Positions 32,102 to 39,989 of a stretch of 64,000 bases of DNA are shown one piece after another. Position 1 is the first letter of the stretch, and every line of letters starts with the position of its first letter. Both the position numbers and the translations under genes were made by a program. Below the pieces are notes generated by a model, which was not told the origin of the DNA, did no database searches, and was given only the letters and a program-made list of their open reading frames with translations. This DNA is from Mumia flava (lineage in GTDB: Bacteria > Actinomycetota > Actinomycetes > Propionibacteriales > Nocardioidaceae): NCBI RefSeq assembly GCF_002797495.1, contig NZ_PGEZ01000002.1, positions 1,054,001-1,118,000 on the forward strand, in the 5' to 3' direction.

Positions 32102-32943
32102 CGGTCCAGCCCCAGCAGCGGCCGCGTGTGCGCCGCCACCTCGTCGAGGCGCGCCCACCAGACGTCGTCGCGCTCAGCGATCCGCGCCACGACCGCCTCG
32201 AGCTCCGCGAGCCGGTACGGGCGCCCGATCACCTCGGGGTGCATCGTGAAGCTCGTGTGCCGGTGCTCCGCGACGGCGGAGTCGAACTCGGCGAGCCAGC
32301 TGCGGCGCATCTCGGCGGGATCGGCGACGTTGCCGCCCCCGTCGATGTTCCAGCCGTAGCGTGGCCAGTCGTCGAGCGACCAGTGCACCGGGATCTCGAG
32401 GATCTCGCGTCCGTCCCAGCTCTCGACGTACGGGCGGTCGTCGCCCATGCAGCTCGAGTCGTACCCGAACCCGCGGTCGACGAGCAGGTCGAACGTCTCC
32501 GGCGTGAGCTCCCAGGAGGTGGAGCGGTATCCGGTCACGTCGTCGGCTCCAGCCTTCGCGAGCGCCTCGAGGCCACGGTCGATCTCCTCGGTCTGCGCGG
32601 CCGCGTCCACGTGGTCGCTGCGCAGGTGCAGGTAGCCGTGGTGGGCGACCTCGTGCCCGCCGTCGAGGAGCCGGCGGACGAGGTCCGGGTGGGTCTCGGC
32701 GGTGTAGCCGGGGACGAAGAACGTCGCCGGGATGGCGTACCGGTCGAGCAGGTCGAGGATGCGCGGGACGCCGCGGACCACCCCGTACCGCCCCTCGGAG
32801 AGGATTGTCAGCCGACGGGCGTACTCCTCGCCCTCGCCGAGCCAGCCGGCCTCGGCGTCGACGTCGAAGGTGAGCGAGACGGCCACGTCCTTGCCGTGCG
32901 GCCAGGCCCAGTCCGACACGTCGGTGGTCGGTGCGGTGCTCAT
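32098..32943 (-). CDS. CE4 polysaccharide deacetylase-family hydrolase
   Basis: A 281-residue NodB-type (CE4) protein. The metal/catalytic motifs are TFDVDAE (motif 1) and HEVAHHGYLHLR (motif 2, H-x3-H). It has no signal peptide, so it acts in the cytoplasm. The subgroup includes PuuE-like allantoinases and other C-N hydrolases acting on small molecules, which fits a catabolic operon better than cell wall editing. It overlaps its neighbours by 4 bp at both ends. Confidence 0.9.
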   Translation of the reverse strand: MSTAPTTDVSDWAWPHGKDVAVSLTFDVDAEAGWLGEGEEYARRLTILSEGRYGVVRGVPRILDLLDRYAIPATFFVPGYTAETHPDLVRRLLDGGHEVAHHGYLHLRSDHVDAAAQTEEIDRGLEALAKAGADDVTGYRSTSWELTPETFDLLVDRGFGYDSSCMGDDRPYVESWDGREILEIPVHWSLDDWPRYGWNIDGGGNVADPAEMRRSWLAEFDSAVAEHRHTSFTMHPEVIGRPYRLAELEAVVARIAERDDVWWARLDEVAAHTRPLLGLDR

Positions 32944-34442
32944 GCGTGCTCCTTCACGGTGTCGGTCTCGGGACCGGGGCCGGTCGCGGGCTCGTTCTCC
33001 ACCAGGTCCGCGGTGACCTCGGAGACCGGCTCCTTCCACGCCCACTCCTGCTTGTCCTGCACGAGTCGGCGGTACGCGTAGAGCACGACCGACAGCGACA
33101 GGACGAGGACGCCGATGACGAGCTCGCGGGTGCCTCCGTAGCCGGTGATGTTGGCGCTCAGCGCACCGACGACGACGAGGACGGTGTCGACCACGGCGAG
33201 CACGCCGGCGACGTAGACCCACTGGCGGCCGAGCTTGATCGGCCGCTCGGCGTCGGGGAGGTCGCGACGCAGGTTCAGGAAGCCGGTCAGCGACAGCACG
33301 TGGCAGATCAGGTAGCCGAGGATGCCGGCGACGATCACGGCCAGCGCCTCGCCGACGAAGAGGATGAGGATCACGTTGACCACGAGGTCGAGCGACATCG
33401 CGCGACCGGGGACCTTGAAGCGGTTGAGCACGCCGAGCTGCTTGATCGTGAGACCTTCGAGCGCGCTGCCGTGGAGCACCCGGCCGCCGTCCGCGGTCGT
33501 CATGATCATGAGCAGCAGCAGTCCGGCGATCAGGCAGACCGTCATGATGATGTCGCCGCCGGGGAAGAGGCTCTCGAACGCCCCGAGGTAGAAGGTCACC
33601 GGGTTCTCGGCGACCTCGGCCTGGTCGACCATGCCGCCGACGCCGAACGGCACCAGCAGGTAGACGGCGACGACGAAGAGGCCGGCGAGGCGCAGGGCGA
33701 TCCGGGTGTCGCGCACGGTGTCGCGGAACTCCGGGACGAAGGAGGCGACGGCCTCGATCCCGTAGACCGACCACGCCAGGACGAACATCCACGCGATGGC
33801 GGTCTGCCAGCCCGGGGCACCGCTGGCTGCGATGTCCCAGTGCATGTTCGACAGGGACCAGTCGCTGGAGATGATCGGCGCGAGCGCGAAGGCGATGATC
33901 GGGATCATCACGAGGACGCCGGTCGCGTACATCAGCCACATCGCCGGACGCATGCCGAGCACGTTCAGCGCCCAGCCGAGCACCAGCACGCCGAGCGCGA
34001 CCATGTGCGGGAAGCCGATCTCCGCCAGTCCGGTCGAGAAGGTCCAGGTCTGGTCCGGGAACCACTCGGCCTGGACGAGCGTGCCGATCTGGAGTCCGTA
34101 GATCGCGAGCGAGCTGGACCACGCGAACCAGTAGCCGTACGTCGCGAGCGGACCGACGAGCGTGGATCGCGTGCGCCAGCCCTGGTGGGCGTACATCGAG
34201 ATGCCGCCGACCTTGTCGGTGAACATGCCGGCCATCTCGGAGTAGATGTAGTTCTGCAGGCACGCGATCACCGCGACGGCGCCGAGCAGCGCGAGCGCCG
34301 TCCAGGCGCCGATGAAGCCGATCGCGTACCCCATCCCGATGAACAGTGCGGCCGGGATGGACAGGCTGATGGTGAAGCCGTCCCACCAGCGCAAGGTCTT
34401 CTCGTAGGCGTGATCGCCCGCGATGGCGTCGTGTGCGCTCAT
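32940..34442 (-). CDS. APC-superfamily amino acid/amine permease
   Basis: A 500-residue membrane protein with about 12 predicted hydrophobic segments. The N-terminal LRWWDGFTISLSIPAALFIGMGYAIGF corresponds to the first APC helix with its small-residue-rich break. It would import an amino acid or amine across the cytoplasmic membrane. ATG 34442 is the first sensible start. It is the first gene of the operon and is divergent from an Lrp-type regulator (34659), which suggests regulation by an amino-acid-like substrate. Confidence 0.92.
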   Translation of the reverse strand: MSAHDAIAGDHAYEKTLRWWDGFTISLSIPAALFIGMGYAIGFIGAWTALALLGAVAVIACLQNYIYSEMAGMFTDKVGGISMYAHQGWRTRSTLVGPLATYGYWFAWSSSLAIYGLQIGTLVQAEWFPDQTWTFSTGLAEIGFPHMVALGVLVLGWALNVLGMRPAMWLMYATGVLVMIPIIAFALAPIISSDWSLSNMHWDIAASGAPGWQTAIAWMFVLAWSVYGIEAVASFVPEFRDTVRDTRIALRLAGLFVVAVYLLVPFGVGGMVDQAEVAENPVTFYLGAFESLFPGGDIIMTVCLIAGLLLLMIMTTADGGRVLHGSALEGLTIKQLGVLNRFKVPGRAMSLDLVVNVILILFVGEALAVIVAGILGYLICHVLSLTGFLNLRRDLPDAERPIKLGRQWVYVAGVLAVVDTVLVVVGALSANITGYGGTRELVIGVLVLSLSVVLYAYRRLVQDKQEWAWKEPVSEVTADLVENEPATGPGPETDTVKEHA

Positions 34443-34538
34443 TCGCTCGTCCCCTTCGTGGACCGTTCCTCTGATCGTGACCACCCAGAGCAGCCTCGCC
34501 CTGCGCGTATGTGATTGGCAAGACACTAGGACTACGCA

Positions 34539-34551
34539 TTGCGCAGCGCAA
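34539..34551. promoter_or_regulatory. Palindrome in the divergent permease/Lrp region
   Basis: TTGCGCAGCGCAA is a perfect palindrome with a single-base centre, followed by further TGCGCG and TTGCGT half-sites up to about 34580. The region is AT-richer than its surroundings. Several similar half-sites in a row fit the repeated binding expected for an Lrp/AsnC octamer. The regulator at 34659 is the natural candidate. Confidence 0.5.
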
Positions 34552-34658
34552 GGGTCTGCGCGAAGATATTTTGCGTGGTTCATGATCGAAACACTCGTGC
34601 AACGCGCGGAACGGGCGCCGCGGCCCCGCGCATCGCGCACGGCGATAGGGTGCGGAGC

Positions 34659-35120
34659 GTGGCAGAGCACGCACTGGATGAGCTCGATCGGGCGATCATC
34701 GGGGAGCTGGAGTCGGACGGGCGGCGCGCCTTCCGCGAGATCGCCCGCAACCTCGGTGCCTCGGAGGCGACCGTACGGGCCCGCGTGAAGCGACTGCAGG
34801 AGCTGAACGTCCTGCGCATCGTCGCCTTCGCCGACCCCGAGCAGCTCGGCGGGTCCCAGCTCAACCTGATGCTCGTCCGCGTGACCCCGAGCCGGCACCA
34901 GGCGGTCGTCGAGACCCTGACGGACCGCCCGGAGGTCACCTACCTCTCGACCCTCCTCGGGTCGCACGACCTGTGCATCGAGGTCTCCACGACGGACAAC
35001 GCCGAGCTGTGGCAGTTCGTCCAGAAGCACGTGCAGACCCTCGACGGGGTGCAGGCAGTCGAGACGCTGCCGATCCTCAAGGTGCACAAGCTGCGCTACG
35101 CGAACATCGACCTGAGCTGA
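34659..35120 (+). CDS. Lrp/AsnC family transcriptional regulator
   Basis: A 153-residue Lrp-type regulator. The helix-turn-helix is FREIARNLGASEATVRARVKRLQE and the C-terminal RAM ligand domain follows (LVRVTPSRHQAVVETL, YLSTLLGSHDLCIEV). GTG 34659 is the start because the standard LDELDRAIIGEL segment begins right after it. It is divergent from the permease-led operon (34442-27780) and probably controls it in response to an amino acid or amine. Confidence 0.9.
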   Translation: MAEHALDELDRAIIGELESDGRRAFREIARNLGASEATVRARVKRLQELNVLRIVAFADPEQLGGSQLNLMLVRVTPSRHQAVVETLTDRPEVTYLSTLLGSHDLCIEVSTTDNAELWQFVQKHVQTLDGVQAVETLPILKVHKLRYANIDLS

Positions 35121-35199
35121 GCGCCCCGCCCCCGTACAACGGCCACCCCGTTCACCCGCCCGCGACCTACCGTGATCCCAGGGACGGCGAGGGGGAAGC

Positions 35200-36009
35200 A
35201 TGAGCCAGGGCACCGAACGGGTCACGGACCCGACCGCACGAGCAGGACTGGACCCGGCGCAGCTCGCCGAGCTCCTCACGATCCTGCCGGACATGGACTC
35301 CGTCGAGCTCAAGCTCGCCGTGGACGACGCGCAGCGCCGGTCGGTGATCGCGGCGCTCGGGCTCGACCCGGTCGGCGCGCAGATCCGCGAGATCGTCTTC
35401 GTCGACACGCTCGACCTCGACCTCCTCGCGGCGGGGGTGATCCTGCGCGGCCGCCGGTCGATCGATCGCGCCGACGTCGTGGTCAAGCTGCGCCCCGTCG
35501 ACCTGCGCACGGTCCCCGAGCACATCCACGGCCTGAAGCGGTTCAAGGTCGAGGTCGACGTGTCGCCGCAGGGCTTCTCGGCGTCGTGCTCCCTGCGGGC
35601 GAAGGTCTCGGGCGACCAGGTCCAGGCGCTCGTGACGGGAGGGCACAGCATCACCGACCTGTTCGACGCCCACCAGCAGGAGCTGCTCCGACCCCGGGTC
35701 GCCGACCTGGACCTGTCCCGACTGGTGCCGCTCGGCCCTGTCCCGGTGCTCAAGCGCGTGATCGAGCCGAAGGGGCTGGGTCACAGGCTCGTCGCCGAGA
35801 TGTGGTTCCTGCCGGACGGGCGCCGCGCGCTCGAGCTGTCCACGCGCTGCACACCTGCCGAGGCATTCATGGTCGCGGCGGAGACGAAGGCCTTCCTCGG
35901 GACGAACGGTGTCGATCTTGCCGCGCCGCAGGCACCGAAGACGCGGACGGCGCTCGACGCGCTCGTCGCGGACCACAGGGCCGGTGACGCGGCGGCCGCA
36001 GGTCAGTAG
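35200..36009 (+). CDS. CYTH-like (triphosphate tunnel) domain protein
   Basis: A 269-residue protein with a pattern like CYTH domains: MDSVELKLAV at the start, then FVDTLDLDLLAAGVILRGRR and VVVKLRPVD. The usual ExExK start is partly degenerate (one acidic residue missing). The family binds triphosphates in a beta-barrel tunnel and includes adenylate cyclases and triphosphatases. Function here is not established; the degenerate motif argues against confident enzyme calling. ATG 35200 has gagggggaag upstream. Its 3' end overlaps the opposing YrhK gene by 7 bp. Confidence 0.6.
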   Translation: MSQGTERVTDPTARAGLDPAQLAELLTILPDMDSVELKLAVDDAQRRSVIAALGLDPVGAQIREIVFVDTLDLDLLAAGVILRGRRSIDRADVVVKLRPVDLRTVPEHIHGLKRFKVEVDVSPQGFSASCSLRAKVSGDQVQALVTGGHSITDLFDAHQQELLRPRVADLDLSRLVPLGPVPVLKRVIEPKGLGHRLVAEMWFLPDGRRALELSTRCTPAEAFMVAAETKAFLGTNGVDLAAPQAPKTRTALDALVADHRAGDAAAAGQ

Positions 36010-36311
36010 TCCGCGCTGCCGCTGCCACCGCCGGCGAGCTCGGGGTGCAGCCTCTTGAGGTGGATCCGGCGCGCGAGCCGGATGCCGGGGCGGATCAGCA
36101 TCTCGATGCTGCCGAGGACGAAGAGCGCCGTCCCGATCTCGGCCGTCGAGGAGAAGAAGAACAGCACGCTCCCGACGAGGAACCACACGCCGATCAGGAT
36201 GTCGTTCGCGATGCTGAGGACCTCGTACCGGTCGCGGATCACCAGCTCGGCGTGACCGATGCGGAAGCCGACGGTCCCGTCGTCGGCGCTGGTTGGTCCG
36301 TCCGGGCTCAT
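36003..36311 (-). CDS. YrhK-domain membrane protein
   Basis: A 102-residue protein matching the YrhK domain: IRDRYEVLSIANDILIGVWFLVGSVLFFF, then LFVLGSIEMLIRPGIRLARRIHLKR. Two membrane segments are evident (about 36-55 and 62-78). The domain is widespread and uncharacterised. It is convergent with the CYTH-like gene and divergent from the YCII gene at 36443. Confidence 0.8.
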   Translation of the reverse strand: MSPDGPTSADDGTVGFRIGHAELVIRDRYEVLSIANDILIGVWFLVGSVLFFFSSTAEIGTALFVLGSIEMLIRPGIRLARRIHLKRLHPELAGGGSGSADY

Positions 36312-36442
36312 GCGCCCAGGGTAGGCAGCCGGAGCACCGCTCCGCTCGGTCGCCGCCCCGGGCAGAAGCCTGTTCGATCTGCCGCCGAGCCGCAGACGGG
36401 TGACGATGGTGAGGATCGACCTCGGTCGGACAAGGGACCGCC

Positions 36443-36874
36443 ATGGCGAAGTACATGCTGATCATCCGGACCATCGACGACGTGCCGAGCGCCTCGGAGA
36501 CCGTCGACCTCGACCAGCTCCTGGACGAGGTCGGCCGCTTCAACGACGCCCTGATCCGAGCAGGGGTCCTGCTGGCGGCGGAAGGGCTCGACCCCGATCC
36601 GGCCGAGAGCGTGGTGGTCGACTTCACCGGGGACGCGCCCGTCGTCGTGGACGGGCTGTACGGCCGCTCGGGTTCGCGGTTCAGCGGTTTCTACGTGCTC
36701 GCGGTCGCCGACCGCCAGGAGGCGGTGGAGTGGGCGAAGCGCATGCCGCGGACGAAGGGCGCGATGATCGAGATCCGGCGTGTCACGACGCTCGACGAGG
36801 TCGCGCAGGTCGCCGGCGACAACCGGTGGATCGCCGAGGAGCGAGCGTGGCGCGAGAGCACGGGACAGCTCTGA
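36443..36874 (+). CDS. YCII/DGPF-family protein, copy 1
   Basis: A 143-residue YCII-related protein (MAKYMLIIRT start, AAEGLDPDP, EIRRV near the end). The group, also called DGPF proteins, is typically encoded beside ECF42 sigma factors; its catalytic role is unproven. The name-giving DGPF region reads VDGLYGRSG here, whereas copy 2 (38240) has TDGPYGETKE, so this copy has drifted. The two share most of their sequence, including the ERAWRESTGQL end. It is probably a product of the same regulon. Confidence 0.88.
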   Translation: MAKYMLIIRTIDDVPSASETVDLDQLLDEVGRFNDALIRAGVLLAAEGLDPDPAESVVVDFTGDAPVVVDGLYGRSGSRFSGFYVLAVADRQEAVEWAKRMPRTKGAMIEIRRVTTLDEVAQVAGDNRWIAEERAWRESTGQL

Positions 36875-36940
36875 GCCGGGCGCGAGCGGGCGTGGCAGGA
36901 TCGCTCCGAGACCGGCACCGAACCGACGCGGGAGGACCCG

Positions 36941-37402
36941 ATGGCCCGTAGCATCGCGACCAGCACGACCGTCTCGATCGACGACCTCCTGGCGTTCGTA
37001 CGACCGCGCCACCGCATGGTCCTGCTGACCGAACGGGCCGACGGCACGACGCAGGCGTCGCCGGTCACCGGCGGGGTGGACGACGAGGGCAGGGTCGTGA
37101 TCTCCACCTATCCCGAGCGCGCCAAGGCCCGCAACGTACGAGCCCGTCCGCGCGCGAGCGTGGTGGTGCTGTCCGAGGAGTGGGACGGGCCGTGGGTCCA
37201 GGTCGACGGCGACGCCGAGGTCCTCGACGTCCCGGAGGCCCTGGACGCGTTCGTCGAGTACTTCCGGAACATCTCCGGCGAGCACCCCGACTGGGACGAG
37301 TACCGCCAGGCGATGCTCGACCAGGGCAAGGCGCTGGTCCGGATCACGCCGACGCGATGGGGACCGGTCGCCACCGGCGGATTCCCCGCGCGCCTGGCCT
37401 GA
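36941..37402 (+). CDS. PPOX-class, F420/FMN-dependent oxidoreductase-like protein
   Basis: A 153-residue split-barrel protein of the pyridoxamine 5'-phosphate oxidase superfamily. Typical features are LLTERADGTTQASPVTGGVDDEGRVVIST, then ERAKARNVRARPRASVVVL and WVQVDGDAEV. In actinobacteria such small proteins frequently bind F420; FMN or heme are alternatives. It follows a YCII gene by 66 bp and is probably in the same transcription unit as the sigma-factor locus. Confidence 0.85.
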   Translation: MARSIATSTTVSIDDLLAFVRPRHRMVLLTERADGTTQASPVTGGVDDEGRVVISTYPERAKARNVRARPRASVVVLSEEWDGPWVQVDGDAEVLDVPEALDAFVEYFRNISGEHPDWDEYRQAMLDQGKALVRITPTRWGPVATGGFPARLA

Positions 37403-37464
37403 TCCGCGCGACCGCGGCGTTCGAGCCCGCCAGCCTATACCGTCCGGCTGGTACAGTTCCTGCC

Positions 37465-37812
37465 GTGAAGAGCTGGCTCCTGCTCGGGACGGCGATCGGC
37501 TTGGAGGTGGCCGGTTCGCTGTCGCTCAGCGCCGGGCAGGACGCTCCGGCGTGGTACGTCGTGACCGTCGTCGGCTACCTCGGCGCGTTCGTCGGGCTGT
37601 GGCTGGTCCTGCGGACCGGGATGCCGCTCGGCGTTGCGTACGGCGTGTGGGGCGCGAGCGGAGTCGCCCTGACCGCACTCGGCGGCACCGTGCTGCTCGG
37701 CGACCCGTTCACGCTCACGATGGGGATCGGGATCGTCCTCGTCGCGCTCGGGATCCTCGCCATCGAGACCGGCTCCCGCTCCCGCCCGTCGCTCGAGCGG
37801 AGCGAGCCGTGA
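37465..37812 (+). CDS. Small multidrug resistance (SMR) subunit 1
   Basis: A 115-residue four-helix SMR protein (SWLLLGTAIGLEVAGSLSLSAG start, PLGVAYGVWGASGVALTALGGTVLLGDP middle). The essential membrane glutamate is E14. GTG 37465 is the start; a longer open frame upstream overlaps another gene. Its stop overlaps the start of a second SMR gene (TGATG), the arrangement of paired, heterodimeric SMR pumps such as EbrAB. The C-terminal tail is longer and more charged than that of single-gene SMR proteins, which fits the paired type. Confidence 0.9.
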   Translation: MKSWLLLGTAIGLEVAGSLSLSAGQDAPAWYVVTVVGYLGAFVGLWLVLRTGMPLGVAYGVWGASGVALTALGGTVLLGDPFTLTMGIGIVLVALGILAIETGSRSRPSLERSEP

Positions 37813-38129
37813 TGTGGCTCGCGCTGCTCGGGGCGATCCTGGCCGAGGTCGGTGCGACCCTCTCCCTTCGGATGCTGGCCCACGGAAGACGGACGTGGAT
37901 CGTCCCGGTGGTGGCCGGATACGCCGTCTCCTTCGGACTTCTCGCCCTGACCCTTCACCTCGGGCTGACGATCGGCGTCGCGTACGGCATCTGGACCGCG
38001 GTCGGCGTCGCGGTCACCGCGCTCGCGGGCCACGTCCTGTTCGGCGAGCCGCTGACCGCGCTGATGGGCCTCGGGATCGCGCTCGTCGCCGCCGGCGTGC
38101 TCTTCATCGAGGCCGGCGCGACGCACTGA
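37812..38129 (+). CDS. Small multidrug resistance (SMR) subunit 2
   Basis: A 105-residue SMR protein (MWLALLGAILAEVGATLSLRM start, TIGVAYGIWTAVGVAVTALAGHVLFGEP middle). The conserved glutamate is E12. ATG 37812 shares one base with the stop of subunit 1. The pair likely forms an antiparallel heterodimer exporting cationic or guanidinium-like compounds with proton exchange. Confidence 0.9.
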   Translation: MWLALLGAILAEVGATLSLRMLAHGRRTWIVPVVAGYAVSFGLLALTLHLGLTIGVAYGIWTAVGVAVTALAGHVLFGEPLTALMGLGIALVAAGVLFIEAGATH

Positions 38130-38160
38130 CCCCGAGACCAAGGAAGAATCCGGGTCGTCG

Positions 38161-38187
38161 TGTCGATCCGGGCGGACGCCGTTCGAC
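38161..38187 (+). promoter_or_regulatory. Candidate ECF42-type promoter
   Basis: TGTCGA at 38161-38166 and CGAC at 38184-38187 are separated by 17 bp, 52 bp upstream of the second YCII gene. From memory, ECF42 sigma factors recognise a TGTCGA -35 and a CGA/TC -10, so this would be a self-controlled promoter for the YCII-sigma pair. The match is seen in sequence; the recognition is inferred. Confidence 0.55.
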
Positions 38188-38239
38188 CTCCGGGTGACGA
38201 GGGGTCGCACGGACCCCCGCGAACGTTAGGACTGGAACC

Positions 38240-38659
38240 ATGGCCAAGTACATGCTGATCATGCGGGCCTCCGAGGACATGAGCGCATTCGAGGGACTCG
38301 ACTTCGACCAGATCCTCGAGCAGGTCGGCCGCTTCAACGACGAGCTGATCCGGGCCGGTGTGCTCCTCGCCGCCGAGGGCCTGGACCCGGACCCGTCCGA
38401 GAGCATCGTCGTCGACTTCACCGGCGAGACGCCGGTCGTGACCGACGGACCCTACGGCGAGACGAAGGAGCTGTTCAACGGCTACTACGTGCTCGACGTC
38501 GCCACCAAGCAGGAGGCGGCCGAGTGGGCGAAGCGGATGCCGCTGACCGACGGCTCCCGGATCGAGGTCCGCCGGGTCACGACGATCGACGAGTTCCCCG
38601 CGGACAACGAGTGGATCGCCAAGGAGCGGGCTTGGCGGGAGAGCACCGGCCAGCTCTAG
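38240..38659 (+). CDS. YCII/DGPF-family protein, copy 2
   Basis: A 139-residue YCII/DGPF protein, close paralog of 36443-36874 (shared MAKYMLI start, AAEGLDPDPSES and WRESTGQL end). It keeps the diagnostic TDGPYGETKE segment. It lies 15 bp upstream of the ECF42-like sigma gene and behind a promoter-like TGTCGA-N17-CGAC element, the standard DGPF-sigma arrangement. Confidence 0.92.
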   Translation: MAKYMLIMRASEDMSAFEGLDFDQILEQVGRFNDELIRAGVLLAAEGLDPDPSESIVVDFTGETPVVTDGPYGETKELFNGYYVLDVATKQEAAEWAKRMPLTDGSRIEVRRVTTIDEFPADNEWIAKERAWRESTGQL

Positions 38660-38674
38660 AGCGCCGGGTCGACG

Positions 38675-39964
38675 ATGAGCGGGAGCGAGGCGAGGAGTGC
38701 CGTCGAGGCGGTGTGGCGGAAGTCGTCCGCCCGCATCGTCGGCGCTCTCGCCCGCTACACCGGCGACGTCGCCCTCGCCGAGGACGTCGCCCAGGAGGCG
38801 CTCGCCGAAGCACTCGTCGGCTGGGCGACCGGCGGCGTCCCCACGAACCCGGACGGCTGGCTGCTCGCGGTCGGGCGGCGGCGCGCGATCGACGCCTTCC
38901 GCAGGCGTGCCGGGCGCGACGAGCGGTATGCGGCGCTCGCCCGCGAGCTGGACGAGAGCGAGCCCGGCGTGGACGTGCTGTTCGACCCGGACGCCATCGA
39001 CGACGACGTGCTCGCGCTGATCTTCACCGCGTGCCACCCCGTCCTCTCCAAGGAGGCGCGGATCGCCCTCACCCTGCGGGTGGTCGGCGGCCTGACAAGC
39101 GACGAGATCGCCAAGGCCTTCCTCGTCGGCACCCCGACCGTCCAGGCCAGGATCACGCGCGCGAAGAAGACGCTGGCCGCGGCGGGAGTGCGGTTCGCGG
39201 TCCCGCCGCCCGAGGAGCGCCGCGAACGGATCGGCTCGGTCCTCGGCGTCCTGTACCTCGTCTTCACCGAAGGGTCGTCGGCGTCGGGCAGCGAGACGTG
39301 GATCCGCAACGACCTCGCCGGGGAGGCGCTGCGCCTGGCTCGGATCCTGGCCCGGCTCGCACCGGACAACGAGACGTACGGGCTGCTCGCGCTGATGGAG
39401 CTGACCGCCGCCCGGTTCCCCGCACGGCTCGACCGCGACGGTCGCCCGGTGCTGCTGGAGGACCAGGACCGTCGCCGCTGGGACACCGGTGCGATCAGGC
39501 GCGGACAGGCTGCGCTCGCGCGGGCGATCGACGTCGGTCGCGGCCTGGGCCCGTACGGGCTGCAGGCGTCGATCGCGCAGTGCCACGCCGTCGCGCGCAC
39601 CGTGGACGAGACGGACTGGGACCGGATCGTGAGTCTGTACGAGGCGCTCGGCCAGGTCGCGCCGTCACCGGTGGTCGACCTCAACCGGGCGGTCGCGGTG
39701 GCGATGGCGTCGGGGCCGACCCTGGGTCTGCAGGCGGTGGACGAGATCGTCGAGCGAGGCGATCTGACCTCCTCGCACCTGCTGCCGGCGGTCCGCGCGG
39801 AGATGCTGGCGCGCGCCGGCCGAGCGGCCGAGGCGCGCCGCGAGTACGAGCGCGCGGCCGAGATGTGTGCGAGCCCCGCCGAGCGGGCCGTCCTGGAGGA
39901 CAAGCTCGCCGCGTTGGGGCGACCTCCCTCTGCGCCCTCCCGGCCACGCCGCCTTGAAAGTTAA
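38675..39964 (+). CDS. ECF sigma factor, ECF42-like with C-terminal TPR-type extension
   Basis: A 429-residue sigma factor. Region 2 includes VALAEDVAQEALAEALVGW and PDGWLLAVGRRRAIDAFRRR; region 4 includes LTLRVVGGLTSDEIAKAFLVGTPTVQARITRAKK. About 240 residues follow that resemble helical TPR-like repeats (YLVFTEGSSAS, then QASIAQCHA and EAARREYERAAEM-like helices). This long extension and the DGPF neighbour define group ECF42, which has no membrane anti-sigma factor. It probably controls the YCII, PPOX and SMR genes upstream. The stop lies inside a palindrome (39962-39972). Confidence 0.9.
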   Translation: MSGSEARSAVEAVWRKSSARIVGALARYTGDVALAEDVAQEALAEALVGWATGGVPTNPDGWLLAVGRRRAIDAFRRRAGRDERYAALARELDESEPGVDVLFDPDAIDDDVLALIFTACHPVLSKEARIALTLRVVGGLTSDEIAKAFLVGTPTVQARITRAKKTLAAAGVRFAVPPPEERRERIGSVLGVLYLVFTEGSSASGSETWIRNDLAGEALRLARILARLAPDNETYGLLALMELTAARFPARLDRDGRPVLLEDQDRRRWDTGAIRRGQAALARAIDVGRGLGPYGLQASIAQCHAVARTVDETDWDRIVSLYEALGQVAPSPVVDLNRAVAVAMASGPTLGLQAVDEIVERGDLTSSHLLPAVRAEMLARAGRAAEARREYERAAEMCASPAERAVLEDKLAALGRPPSAPSRPRRLES

Positions 39965-39972
39965 TGTCATTA
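39962..39972. promoter_or_regulatory. Small palindrome before the alpha/beta hydrolase gene
   Basis: TAATGTCATTA is a perfect 11-bp palindrome overlapping the sigma factor stop codon and lying 17-27 bp before the hydrolase start. The AT-rich run is unusual for this genome and could be an operator or a -10 region, possibly for the TetR encoded after the hydrolase. Confidence 0.4.
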
Positions 39973-39989
39973 GCCGTATGGTGATGGAC

